From JBAXTE01 sp037130365 (GTDB lineage: Bacteria; Bacteroidota; Bacteroidia; Bacteroidales; WCHB1-69), in assembly GCA_037130365.1 (NCBI GenBank), contig JBAXTE010000010.1, forward strand, positions 51,424-115,423: a stretch of 64,000 bases of DNA. The letters are read 5' to 3'. Numbering within the stretch: the first letter of the stretch is position 1; each line of letters begins with the position of its first letter. The position numbers and the translations under genes were made by a program. Under the pieces are notes generated by a model. The model worked only from the letters and a program-made list of their open reading frames with translations. It had not been told where the DNA came from and made no database searches. Shown piece by piece: positions 36,986 to 45,802 of this stretch.

Positions 36986-37652
36986 TTTGTTTTTTATAAT
37001 ATTCTAAAACTTCTTTTTTTGTCACCGAAGGTTTCCATTTTGGATCTTTTTTAAACCCATCTTCGGATTTTGACTCGGAAAAATCAATTTTACTTATAAT
37101 CGTGTCTGGACAAAACCAAAATAATTGCTCATTTCTTAACCATTTCATTTTTTCTGATATTGGGTCACTTAATGAACTAAATATAGAGCTACGGCAATTG
37201 TAACAATAGTCTGAATCAGGACAAACAGCTTTAAAACCACAAACTTCACATGTAATCAATCTTTTTCTTTCTGCTGTTGTAAGTTTTGGGGTTTCATAAC
37301 TCTTAGTTTCAATTTGTTCTTTCGTGGTTTTTTCAAGCTCTGTTTTTATTGAATTAGTTAGATATGTTTCAAGTAACTTTTTTGGGTCATTACGTTCTGT
37401 TCTTTTATTTAATACAATTACAACAATAAATGGAATAGTCAATAAAACAAGAACAATATATTTAATAGATTCTTTTTTGTTTTTAACCAATTCATATAAT
37501 CCAATCCCAAAAAGCACTCCAATTCCACCTAAAAGTCCACTTACTAGTGTTTTGTCAATATTTGTTAAAAAACTTAATTCTTTCAATAAAATGAAAATTG
37601 AAAAAAATACTGAAATGTAAATTAATCTGCTAATGTTTGTTTTTTCTTTCAT
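36981..37652 (-). CDS. Membrane protein with C-terminal zinc ribbon, unknown function
   Basis: From the ATG at 37652 the protein has 223 residues; an ATG seven codons upstream is also possible. There are three hydrophobic segments in the first 75 residues. A charged linker follows, then a four-Cys zinc-ribbon-like motif (CEVCGFKAVCPDSDYCYNC) and a Trp-rich tail. I recognise no family. The gene is isolated between valS and a T9SS protein on a stretch of about 1 kb bounded by direct repeats. Inverted GTTAGCAATA-type motifs lie at both gene ends. That setting suggests a horizontally moving single-gene cassette rather than a member of a local operon. Confidence 0.65.
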   Translation of the reverse strand: MKEKTNISRLIYISVFFSIFILLKELSFLTNIDKTLVSGLLGGIGVLFGIGLYELVKNKKESIKYIVLVLLTIPFIVVIVLNKRTERNDPKKLLETYLTNSIKTELEKTTKEQIETKSYETPKLTTAERKRLITCEVCGFKAVCPDSDYCYNCRSSIFSSLSDPISEKMKWLRNEQLFWFCPDTIISKIDFSESKSEDGFKKDPKWKPSVTKKEVLEYYKKQK

Positions 37653-37822
37653 ATAATTATTGCTAACTAGCATATAAAATATCTTTGGGCTATTTTATAT
37701 TAAGATTTGGTATAACATTTTCCTTTTGTTTTTTTCTTTACGCTCCTATACTCAACTCGGTTAAAGCCTTGATAGAATAGAGTTTCGGCGCTATAAAAGA
37801 AGCTAATACTCAGCCAATTTCA
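37653..37822. repeat. Repeat fragments upstream of the zinc-ribbon membrane gene
   Basis: It contains an inverted GTTAGCAATA motif (37658-37667), AAAATATCTTTGGGCTATTT, which recurs as AAAATATCTTTGAGCTATTT near 50480, and TTCGGCGCTATAAAA (37784-37798), a direct copy of 36751-36765. No gene is seen. Confidence 0.65.
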
Positions 37823-38620
37823 CTATTTGCTGATTATAAATTTTCGGGAATAGCTTTTATTTTCATCTTCAACATTTAGAAAATAGACTCCGTTTGGTAG
37901 GTTTTTCACATCTATTACTTCGTTTTGATGATTGGATTCCAAAGAAATCAGGGTTTTACCCAACACATCTACAATGGTGAGATTCCTGTTTTTTATAGTC
38001 TCAAAATCACATTTTAAAACATCAGTTGCAGGATTTGGCGAGAGCATAAAATTAGGAATTAAATTACCTTCTACCTTTGCGCAAAAATCACAATTAGATG
38101 TTCCAACACTACTAACATCACTTGAAAAGTTGAAATTAGTAGTAATATTTGCATAATTAGTAATTAAAAAAACATACCACTCGCCCACTAAGGCATTTTG
38201 AATTTGAACATTTTCAGAAGCAGCAGTAGAGAAACTACAATCCACCATATTTCCATAGGGAAATGAATCGCATGCTGAACAATCAATTTGTAAATCGTTA
38301 CAAGCATTAGATGCATGGAACTCGGTTAAATCGGTTGCAGTAAAAGGTCCCCAACATACAAAATCAACATCACCACCAGATTCTATTATCACATTAATGC
38401 TTCCTGGAAGTTCAACCTGAAAAGTAAACCACATAGGGTTTGGCGTGGTGTACAAACACCCATATTGTCCCAAAGAGACAACATCTGTAGAAGCAGGAAA
38501 ATTATTTCCACTTGCAAGACAAATCTGTGAAGCGGTATTACAACTGCCCCCTTGAGCGAATACACTATACGTGTTCATCACGTATAACACTGATAACAAA
38601 AGAATTAGTTTGATTTTCAT
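37823..38620 (-). CDS. Secreted protein with T9SS type A sorting domain
   Basis: The ATG at 38620 places a clean signal peptide (MKIKLILLLSVLYVMNTYSVFAQ, about 22 residues) at the N-terminus; the ORF extends further upstream only from a non-preferred start. The 265-residue product has a Cys-rich beta-sandwich middle (pairs such as CNTASQICLASG, CNDLQIDCSACD). The last about 75 residues form a type A sorting domain: LSPNPATDVLKCDF, IVDVLGKTLI, LPNGVYFLNV, RKFIISK. It should be exported by the T9SS and either released or anchored at the surface. The ligand is unknown. It stands alone on the - strand. Confidence 0.82.
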   Translation of the reverse strand: MKIKLILLLSVLYVMNTYSVFAQGGSCNTASQICLASGNNFPASTDVVSLGQYGCLYTTPNPMWFTFQVELPGSINVIIESGGDVDFVCWGPFTATDLTEFHASNACNDLQIDCSACDSFPYGNMVDCSFSTAASENVQIQNALVGEWYVFLITNYANITTNFNFSSDVSSVGTSNCDFCAKVEGNLIPNFMLSPNPATDVLKCDFETIKNRNLTIVDVLGKTLISLESNHQNEVIDVKNLPNGVYFLNVEDENKSYSRKFIISK

Positions 38621-38887
38621 AGTATTTATTTTTATTATTTGATGAATTACATTCGGCAACAAAATCAATTAATTTTAGATTGGGGAAATAGTATGCTTTT
38701 TTTTCATTAAGATTTTTTTATGATAGAGTTATCACAAATATACAAAATAATAATAAAATTCAATTTTTTATAAAAAAAACATTTTGTATTATTAGGTGAA
38801 TATTTTATCTGAAATTTGTGATTCGATTTATCTGTTAATATCAAAAAATAAATTAAATTTGAAGTTCTTTACAGATTAATAAAAAAT

Positions 38888-39817
38888 ATGGCAATTCCAA
38901 CGTCAAGAACTCAAGAAAAAGGTGAAATAATCATCAATCCTAGTCTTTGTACAGGGTGCGCTTTGTGCGTGACTGTATGCAAAGATTTCAGCTTAGAAAT
39001 TGCGCAGAACAAAGTAAAATTATCACAAAATGCCTTATTTGGATGTGTTGGTTGTGGGCATTGCATGATGATTTGTCCTCAAGGTGCAATTACCATCCGA
39101 GGGCGAAATATTTCAGAACAAGATTTGATTGAAATTCCCACAAATGATAAATCAGTGGATTATGATTCCCTTTTGAATCTATTCAATCGCAGAAGAAGCA
39201 TTCGGGAATTTAAAGACATACCTGTTGAAAAAGAGCTGATTCAGAAAGTACTTGATGCTGCAAAAACCGCTCCCATGGGACTTCCTCCTTCCGATGTTCA
39301 TGTTTTAGTTTTAGATAATAAAGCTAAAGTACGCGCATTTGCCGAAGACTTTTGCATCTATCTTGAAGGAATTAAATGGCTGGTTTCCAAATGGTTTCTT
39401 GCACTTATGAGACCTTTTTGGGGAAAAGAAAACGATCGAATGTTCCGCGGGTTTATCCGTCCGTGCCTTTATGCATATACAGATTTCATGAAAAAAGGCA
39501 TCAACATTGTCAATTACGATGCTCCAGTGGCGCTATATTTCTATGGCTCACCCTATTCAGATCCAGCTGATCCACTAATTGCAGCCACATACGCAATGAC
39601 TGCTGCCGAATCACTAGGTTTGGGAACTTGTATGCTTGGGGCTGTTCATCCATTAATTCAAAATGGCAAAGCAGCAAAACAATTTCGCGAAAAGCACGGA
39701 ATTCGTTTTAAAAGTCGCGAAGGGGTATTTTTAATCATGGGTTATTCCGACGTAAAATACCATAAATCCATTCACAGAACTTTTGCTGCAGTAGATTGGG
39801 ATTCAATAAGTTGTTAA
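38888..39817 (+). CDS. Ferredoxin-nitroreductase fusion
   Basis: The 309-residue protein has an N-terminal two-[4Fe-4S] ferredoxin module (CTGCALCVTVC at about 18-28 and CVGCGHCMMICPQG at about 54-67). A nitroreductase-fold flavoprotein domain (about 95-300; RRSIREFKDIPVE, APMGLPPSDVHVLVL, AAESLGLGTCMLGAV) follows. Such fusions reduce unidentified substrates with FMN, taking electrons through the ferredoxin domain. There is no signal peptide. The likely -7 box is TAAATTTG at 38854-38861. It is followed by a secreted unknown protein after 59 bases, but the functional link is unclear. Confidence 0.88.
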   Translation: MAIPTSRTQEKGEIIINPSLCTGCALCVTVCKDFSLEIAQNKVKLSQNALFGCVGCGHCMMICPQGAITIRGRNISEQDLIEIPTNDKSVDYDSLLNLFNRRRSIREFKDIPVEKELIQKVLDAAKTAPMGLPPSDVHVLVLDNKAKVRAFAEDFCIYLEGIKWLVSKWFLALMRPFWGKENDRMFRGFIRPCLYAYTDFMKKGINIVNYDAPVALYFYGSPYSDPADPLIAATYAMTAAESLGLGTCMLGAVHPLIQNGKAAKQFREKHGIRFKSREGVFLIMGYSDVKYHKSIHRTFAAVDWDSISC

Positions 39818-39876
39818 ATCAAAAGAAAAAATAAATTTTCAAGCATTTTTGTTTACAAACGTATCAAAATCAAATT

Positions 39877-40665
39877 ATGAAGCAAAACATTAAAAGCAAA
39901 AAATACAATTATTTAGATTGCTCGTGGAAATTTATTCTACTTCAAGCATTCATATTTTTTGCTTATAATTCTTCAACTTGTTATTGCCAGCAAGACCAAG
40001 GCAAAATATATAATTCTACGTACCAAATTGGTAAAATTCCAGATGTTGAGAATTTTATGACCTTAAACATTGAAGAGAAGCAATCCGATAGTCTATATAA
40101 CAATTTTGAAAAAATTCTTGATAGCATTTATAAAGGAAATCCTAAGTCTACACTCTTAGATGTAAGTGTCAAAAAAGATTATATTAACAACAGAAGTAGA
40201 ATCTACCTGAATTCATACACAAATAGGATAATTGAACCTATGGATTCTGACTTTACTCTTATAATACCGACCCCATGCGATTGCTATATTAATCATGATT
40301 CATTATTTATACGGATGGGAGCTGGCTTTTTTGGCGGTTTTGGATTTAACATTGAAATATCGGGTAAAAACTTTCAATCTTCTTTTTACAATTACATCGA
40401 TGATGATAAACCTTACAAATTGAACCTCAACGACTCTACGCTTAATAATTATATTAATGTAAAAAGTAAGTATCAATCACTAGTGTTTGACAAAAAACCA
40501 ACATTTAAACAAAATCAACAAATTACAGGTTATTTTAGATTTACTAGCACAAATTATTTTGAACTAAATGCAAATAAAACGTTTGACTCAACTTATGTTG
40601 ACGGAAAAATATACTTCACTTGCAAAACTCGAAAAATCAGAGATTTAGACAAATTCAACCGATAG
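39877..40665 (+). CDS. Secreted protein of unknown function
   Basis: The 262-residue protein has a basic N-terminus, then a hydrophobic stretch (about 18-37) ending STCYCQQDQG, consistent with a Sec signal, possibly with a lipobox-like Cys. The mature part is rich in Asn, Asp and Tyr with predicted beta strands. No catalytic motif and no T9SS sorting domain are visible. I recognise no family. The upstream nitroreductase fusion ends 59 bases before it, and a YciI-like gene follows after 60 bases on the same strand. Confidence 0.6.
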   Translation: MKQNIKSKKYNYLDCSWKFILLQAFIFFAYNSSTCYCQQDQGKIYNSTYQIGKIPDVENFMTLNIEEKQSDSLYNNFEKILDSIYKGNPKSTLLDVSVKKDYINNRSRIYLNSYTNRIIEPMDSDFTLIIPTPCDCYINHDSLFIRMGAGFFGGFGFNIEISGKNFQSSFYNYIDDDKPYKLNLNDSTLNNYINVKSKYQSLVFDKKPTFKQNQQITGYFRFTSTNYFELNANKTFDSTYVDGKIYFTCKTRKIRDLDKFNR

Positions 40666-40725
40666 CAATTTTTATATGAACCCCATTTTTTAAATTAACA
40701 ATCAACAAATTTAATTCAATATATT

Positions 40726-41013
40726 ATGTTTATCATTATCGTAAAGTATCTTAGCCCAATCGAAGTGATTGATGAACTTTTGATTTCACATCGAGCGTTT
40801 CTAGACAAATATTATGAAAACGGAATGTTAATCTGCTCTGGGCCTCAAAATCCCCGCACGGGTGGAATTATTTTGAGTAAAGCACCAAATATAGAGGCAA
40901 TTGAAAAAATGATTTCCGAGGATCCTTTTTACATCAATAAAGCCGCCGATTACGAAATTATTGAATTTAATCCGGCAAAACACACTAAAGGCTTTGAACC
41001 ATTTATTAGATAG
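40726..41013 (+). CDS. YciI-like protein
   Basis: The 95-residue single domain begins MFIIIVKYLSPIEVIDELL and contains SHRAFLDKYYENG-MLICSGPQNPRTGG and DPFYINKAADYEIIEF. These are the strands and the His/Asp pair of the YciI family (ferredoxin-like, dimeric alpha+beta barrel). Family members are thought to be small-molecule enzymes or binding proteins, and the substrate is unknown. It is the first of a run of small soluble genes on the + strand. Confidence 0.85.
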   Translation: MFIIIVKYLSPIEVIDELLISHRAFLDKYYENGMLICSGPQNPRTGGIILSKAPNIEAIEKMISEDPFYINKAADYEIIEFNPAKHTKGFEPFIR

Positions 41014-41114
41014 AATCATTATTTTTCAAAATTAATTTCATTGGATTGCCAATTTCAATTTTGTTGGTAATTTTGTCAGAAGTAATTTCAAATTTCATCA
41101 TAAAATTATAAGAT

Positions 41115-41402
41115 ATGCATCAAACCATTTGCGGAATCAACTGCACCGAGTGTAAAGAATTTGGCACCAATTGCCAAGGCTGTAATGCCATTGAAGGAAA
41201 AGTTTTTTGGTCGCAATATATGGGTTTGGATACGTGCCCAATGTATCACTGTTGTAAGGATGAAAAGCATTTAGCGCATTGTGGCAAATGCAACGATTTG
41301 CCTTGCAATATCTACATCGAAACTCGTGATCCAGAAATGGACGAAACTGCACACCAAGTTGCAATTTTAAAACGGGTAGAAGTACTCAAAGCTCGGAGTT
41401 AA
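41115..41402 (+). CDS. DUF3795 family cysteine-rich protein
   Basis: The 95-residue protein has ten or more Cys residues in pairs: CGINCTECKEFGTNCQGCNA, CPMYHCCKDEKHLAHCGKC, LPCNIY. This pattern is that of the DUF3795 family, presumed zinc- or cluster-binding. Function unknown. It lies between YciI-like and GyrI-like genes, a combination of small proteins often scattered in Bacteroidota accessory regions. Confidence 0.82.
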   Translation: MHQTICGINCTECKEFGTNCQGCNAIEGKVFWSQYMGLDTCPMYHCCKDEKHLAHCGKCNDLPCNIYIETRDPEMDETAHQVAILKRVEVLKARS

Positions 41403-41501
41403 TACAAATTAAACCACTAAGACACTTAGCGCACTTAGAAACACTAAGAATTTCAACATAGTGTCCCTAGGAATCTGAGTAATTAAAAATAAAAAAGAAT
41501 T
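41403..41501. repeat. Short imperfect repeat before the GyrI-like gene
   Basis: ACTAAGACACTTAG, CACTTAG and ACACTAAG repeat in alternating orientation at about 41414-41450. This is a simple degenerate repeat and no gene is seen. Confidence 0.5.
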
Positions 41502-42125
41502 ATGAAACACGATTGGAAAAAGGATGAAAAAGCATTTTATGCTCCTAAAAACGGCCCAGAGCAAGTGATTATGCCTGCAATGAATTTCTTTTCGATTTAT
41601 GGTGAAGGAAACCCTAATGATGAATTTTTCGCAGAATATATTGGCGTTTTATACTCCTTGTCGTATGCTATTAAAATGAGTCCAAAACAAGATTTAGCAC
41701 CCGAAAACTATGTTGATTATTGTGTCTATCCGCTCGAAGGAGTTTGGGATTTAAAAGAGGAAGCCAAATTTAAGCCCATGGATAAATTAGATAAAGATGC
41801 ATTGGTTTTTAATCTCATGATTCGCCAACCTGATTTTGTCACTCCTGAGTTTGCTACAAAAATTATTGAACTCACAAAGAAGAAAAAACCTCATCCTTTA
41901 CTAGAGAAAGTTATCTTTACAACCATCGAAGAAGGAGCTTGTATTCAAATGTTGCATTTAGGAAGTTACGACAGCGAGCCACAAAGTTTTTCTGCAATGG
42001 AAGATTTTGCAAAAAGCAAAGGATTGACTCGTAAAAGTAAAATCCATCGAGAAATATATCTTTCGGATGCCCGTAGAACTGCTCCCGAAAAATTGCGCAC
42101 TATTCTAAGATTTCAATTGGGGTAA
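41502..42125 (+). CDS. GyrI-like small-molecule-binding protein
   Basis: The 207-residue soluble protein starts MKHDWKKDEKAFYAPKNGPE and includes MPAMNFFSIYGEGNPNDEFFAEYIGVLYSLSYAIKM, YCVYPLEGVWDL and EEGACIQMLHLGSYDSEP. This is the SHS2/GyrI-like (SbmC/BmrR effector-binding) fold, here as a stand-alone domain without a DNA-binding region. Such proteins bind or hydrolyse hydrophobic small molecules. It is the last gene before a palindromic repeat at 42137-42266. Confidence 0.82.
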   Translation: MKHDWKKDEKAFYAPKNGPEQVIMPAMNFFSIYGEGNPNDEFFAEYIGVLYSLSYAIKMSPKQDLAPENYVDYCVYPLEGVWDLKEEAKFKPMDKLDKDALVFNLMIRQPDFVTPEFATKIIELTKKKKPHPLLEKVIFTTIEEGACIQMLHLGSYDSEPQSFSAMEDFAKSKGLTRKSKIHREIYLSDARRTAPEKLRTILRFQLG

Positions 42126-42136
42126 ATTGTGCTTGT

Positions 42137-42266
42137 AAGAAAACGTCAACTTTTTCGTTTTTCTGGCAACGAATTCAGGTCAGTTCGACAGGCTCACTGC
42201 ATCGTATTTACACCAGTAAACGCCCTAAATTCGTTGCGGCGAAGGCCTCAAATTTGACGTTTTCTT
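42137..42266. repeat. 130-bp palindromic element carrying a 24-bp nested insert
   Basis: Terminal inverted repeats are AAGAAAACGTCAA and TTGACGTTTTCTT. Inner arms CAACGAATTCAGG and CCCTAAATTCGTTG also pair. The same element lies inverted at 50634-50739 without bases 42181-42204, which are a copy of the dispersed 11-base-core hairpin. Confidence 0.85.
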
Positions 42267-42359
42267 TTCAATCACTAGTTTTAGCTTTGCTGAGCTCGTA
42301 AACTCGGTTCTTATTAGTACTAAATAAATAAAATTTATTAGAAAACAACAAATTAAAAT

Positions 42360-42402
42360 AGCCCACTATAAAAAATAAGGTTTGATTTTTATAGTGAGCT
42401 AA
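42360..42402 (-). terminator. Terminator of the glycosyltransferase-GH130 operon
   Basis: On the - strand AGCTCACTATAAAAA pairs with TTTTTATAGTGGGCT (one mismatch). It lies 19 bases after the glycosyltransferase stop. Confidence 0.65.
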
Positions 42403-42420
42403 ATGTTAATATGAAGTTTA

Positions 42421-44766
42421 TTACTTAACAAATTTATGTTTTTCCATTGTTAACCGAGCCATTAAGTAGCTTACCGTTGATTCTGCGCCTTGATTAAGGT
42501 TTACATGCGTTTCTTCCAGCCCATCGTAACAACCACCGGTACAAGGGTTATATACAATTTGATGCAAACGATTTTTTCCTAAAAACCAATTGAACGCAGT
42601 TTCCATTTTTAATCGGTACTCCTCTTTTTCAAAAACATCGTAGAATTTTCGCAAAGTCATTATCGTGTAGGCAACATCAATAGGTTGTTCGCCATAACTT
42701 TCGGGTTTTAGTCCTTTTTGCAACCAATTTCTATTTGAAATTACTTGAATTCCATTATCGTTGAACGTGTGCGAAAGCAAAAAATCAAACGATGAAAGGG
42801 CAATATCTTTATACAATTTATCTTTGGTTACCAACCAGCTATATAACATTGCTTCGGGCAAAATACTATTAGCATAGGTAAGATACCCCTCGAACCAATC
42901 CCAGTTTTCACTCGATTCTTTTTGATAAAGGTTAACCAAACGGTTTGCAAATATCTTTAATAAAATAACATTTTTAGGCGATTTTACAATTTTATGGTAG
43001 TAATAAAGTCCTTTTATCGCAAATGCCATTGCACGTGGCGAATGAACTTCACCCATTTGCAACAACGATTTTTCGATAATTTCTTCCGCTTCCAATCGAA
43101 TATCTTCAGGAATTTTTGCAGATAATGAGACTAAAAATCCCAATGCCCAAATAGCTCTTCCATTTGAATCATCGAGGTTTACCTCTTTGTTTTGTTCGGT
43201 GAAATTACTGTCTTTATCTACATAATTCATAAAACCGCCATCTGGTTGTTGACAAAACTTAATAAAACCCAGATATTTACGAATATCGGCAATACATTGG
43301 TTATCTTTAGATGAATCAAAATACATACATGAAGCGACCATTGCCCTAGCATTATCATCTAAAGTATACCCTGTACTTAAATCGGGTTGATTAATTTTCG
43401 AAAACTGAATCATGCCGGTATTGGTCGTCATTTTTTTTAAGTGGTCGAGACTAATATCTGGTAAATTATATTTGATGGTAATGTTGTCGCCTGAGATTTG
43501 TTCAAAAAGCATTGCATGAGCAACTGCAGAGTTTTCCCAAGCAGTAGAAACAATGTATTGCAACGTATTTGAACTAATACTTTTGCGCAATGGATTGTTG
43601 TTGAGCAATTTAATCACCCCTTTTGCCAGCTGTTTTGAATCTTGAAAATCGAAAATAATTCCTGTATCTTTATTCAACACCTCTTTTGCATGAGGAATTG
43701 GGGTAGAAATTATCGGACAAGCACAACTCATGGCATAAGCAAAAGTGCCACTCACGGCTTGGTTACGGTCGCTCGTTGTAAATAGATAAATATCGGTAAG
43801 TTGTAAATATTCAAGAAGTTCGGGCAACGCTAAATAGTTGTTTACGAATTGTACATGCTTTTGAAGATTAAGGTCAACGACCATTTTTTCGAGACTTTCG
43901 CGATATTTTTCGCCATCAATTTTTTTAACTTCGGGGTGAGTTTTACCGATAATTAGAAAAACAACATCTGGACACTTCGCAACAATAGCTGGGAGCGAAT
44001 TAATGGTAGTTTCGATACTTTTTCCTGAACTCAGCAAACCAAAAGTGGTCAATACTTTACGATTAGTAAGCCCATATTTCTTCTTTAATGCTTTTACATT
44101 CAAATGAGGAACTAAATGGGTGCCATGAGCAATCACAGAGATTTTACTCAACGGCACATTGTAATTATTCGACAATATTTCAGCCGCATTATAAGTCATT
44201 ACCACTAACGATTTGCAGATTGAAGCAATTTTTTGAATTTTGATTTTAAATTGTTCATCAGGATTTGGAAGTACCGTATGAAAAACAAGAACAATCGGCT
44301 TTGCAAGTTCATAGAGAAATTGCACAAAGGCATCTTCTTGTTCTTTAAAAAAGCCAAATTCATGTTGGATAAACACAATCTTTACATGTTCATCTTCATT
44401 AATAGATTTTGCTAATTTATCATATCCTGAGGGAAGAGATGTATCCAAAATATATTTAACCTCTTCGGGGTAATTATATTTTGCGCCATCAGTTTCCAAA
44501 GCGCAAACATTAATGGTTAATGAGTTGCTAAATTTATTATTCAGTGCTTTAATCAAATCCTGAGAATAAGTTGCAATTCCGCATTCACGAGGGGGATATG
44601 AGGTCACAAAAAGTATTTCGGATAAATGCTTTGTTTGATCTTTCAAGGTATCTTGTGTCCATTTAATGGCAGTCATTCCGGGGTTATTTCTGCTTTCCAG
44701 ATTAAATAATTGTTCTACATGATTCACGTCGATATCAAATGAACTGGATGATGTTTTATTTTTCAT
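42421..44766 (-). CDS. Two-domain glycosyltransferase (GT4-like) with C-terminal helical-barrel domain
   Basis: The 781-residue cytoplasmic protein has a GT-B fold glycosyltransferase in the N-terminal half (about 50-430; VTSYPPRECGIATYSQDL, SVIAHGTHL, KVLTTFGLLSSGKSIE, then CACPIISTPIPHAKEVL with the nucleotide-binding Glu). The C-terminal half (about 440-780) looks like an alpha-toroid glycosidase-type domain: GYTLDDNARAMVA, PDGGFMNYVD, LDDSNGRAIWALG, NWDWFEGYLTYANS. Its ATG overlaps the stop of the preceding GH130 gene by 11 bases, so it is translationally coupled to it. The operon probably makes and recycles a mannose-containing glycan. Donor and acceptor cannot be told from sequence. Confidence 0.85.
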   Translation of the reverse strand: MKNKTSSSSFDIDVNHVEQLFNLESRNNPGMTAIKWTQDTLKDQTKHLSEILFVTSYPPRECGIATYSQDLIKALNNKFSNSLTINVCALETDGAKYNYPEEVKYILDTSLPSGYDKLAKSINEDEHVKIVFIQHEFGFFKEQEDAFVQFLYELAKPIVLVFHTVLPNPDEQFKIKIQKIASICKSLVVMTYNAAEILSNNYNVPLSKISVIAHGTHLVPHLNVKALKKKYGLTNRKVLTTFGLLSSGKSIETTINSLPAIVAKCPDVVFLIIGKTHPEVKKIDGEKYRESLEKMVVDLNLQKHVQFVNNYLALPELLEYLQLTDIYLFTTSDRNQAVSGTFAYAMSCACPIISTPIPHAKEVLNKDTGIIFDFQDSKQLAKGVIKLLNNNPLRKSISSNTLQYIVSTAWENSAVAHAMLFEQISGDNITIKYNLPDISLDHLKKMTTNTGMIQFSKINQPDLSTGYTLDDNARAMVASCMYFDSSKDNQCIADIRKYLGFIKFCQQPDGGFMNYVDKDSNFTEQNKEVNLDDSNGRAIWALGFLVSLSAKIPEDIRLEAEEIIEKSLLQMGEVHSPRAMAFAIKGLYYYHKIVKSPKNVILLKIFANRLVNLYQKESSENWDWFEGYLTYANSILPEAMLYSWLVTKDKLYKDIALSSFDFLLSHTFNDNGIQVISNRNWLQKGLKPESYGEQPIDVAYTIMTLRKFYDVFEKEEYRLKMETAFNWFLGKNRLHQIVYNPCTGGCYDGLEETHVNLNQGAESTVSYLMARLTMEKHKFVK

Positions 44767-45802
44767 ATTGCTTTGTATAAGATAAGATTTTTTTCATGAG
44801 TTTGGGTAAATTTAAGGAGGCAACAGCGATATGTGAATCAGCAGCTCCATAATAAATAAATAGTGTATCGCCAAAAATTGCAGTCCCTGTTGGGAAAACT
44901 ACATTGTCAACATCGCCTACTAATTCCCATTCAAATTCCGGAGAAAATAGCGGAAATGGTAATCTGGCAATCACTTTTCGGGGGTCATCAATATCGAGTA
45001 AAGTGGCTGCACAAGCAGAATAGATAAGTCCTTGGTTGGTATCTTGCACGCCATGGTATATGAGCAACCAACCATGTTCGGTTTCTATTGGTGGACAGCC
45101 ACTGCCTATGTAATCCGATTCATGTTTAAAAAGGGGATCTATCACAATGTGTTCTTGCAAATTGAGAAAATAGTCTTCCCAAAATTCTTTTGTAAGTTCT
45201 TTCAAATTTTTCACAGAAACAAGTTGAATTCCTGGTCTAATACGATGTAAGAAAACCAAATTTCCATTAATTCTACGAGGAAAAAAAACCAAATTTTTAT
45301 CCCAAAGCAATATTTTCTCCTCTGGATCAGCTTCTTGATAGTAAAATTTATGATTATGGTAATAGTTTTCGTTTACTTTCCCGGCTTTTTCTACCAACGA
45401 AACAAATTTTGCATAGGTGATGTGTGGAACCAGAATTCCCTGTTTCTTAAAGTGCATAAGATTTTTGGCTGTTGCGTATGCTCCTCGAGCATTTGTACCG
45501 TCGTAAGCGGTGTAAGTCATATAATAGACATCGTCAATTTTTACGATTCTGGCATCTTCTATTCCTTGCGATTCGTAATCAAATTCGGGAACCATAAATG
45601 GTTTATTCCAACGTTCGGCAATAGTAAGCGGACCATCTAATCGGCAATAGCCTATTGTGGAAAAATTTCCATTGCGTACAGCTCTGTAGAAGATGTGAAC
45701 ATTATCACCTTCTCGAATAATTGCAGGATTCAACACCGCTTCGTTTTCAAATTCCAAATCTGTTTTAGATAATAGAATTCCCTCTTTTTTTACTTTTATC
45801 AT
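44756..45802 (-). CDS. GH130 family mannoside phosphorylase-like protein (copy 2)
   Basis: The 348-residue protein is a five-bladed propeller of family GH130. The GIEDARIVKIDDVYYMTYTAYDG segment contains the conserved Asp that acts as proton donor in the family. SGCPPIETEHGWLLIYHG and FPTGTAIFGDTLFIYYGAADSHIAVA are further conserved blocks. Characterised members phosphorolyse beta-mannosides (beta-1,4- or beta-1,2-linked) to mannose 1-phosphate. There is no signal peptide, so it acts in the cytoplasm. It is a close tandem paralogue of the gene at 45803-46843 and starts immediately after that gene's stop. Confidence 0.88.
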   Translation of the reverse strand: MIKVKKEGILLSKTDLEFENEAVLNPAIIREGDNVHIFYRAVRNGNFSTIGYCRLDGPLTIAERWNKPFMVPEFDYESQGIEDARIVKIDDVYYMTYTAYDGTNARGAYATAKNLMHFKKQGILVPHITYAKFVSLVEKAGKVNENYYHNHKFYYQEADPEEKILLWDKNLVFFPRRINGNLVFLHRIRPGIQLVSVKNLKELTKEFWEDYFLNLQEHIVIDPLFKHESDYIGSGCPPIETEHGWLLIYHGVQDTNQGLIYSACAATLLDIDDPRKVIARLPFPLFSPEFEWELVGDVDNVVFPTGTAIFGDTLFIYYGAADSHIAVASLNLPKLMKKILSYTKQYEK

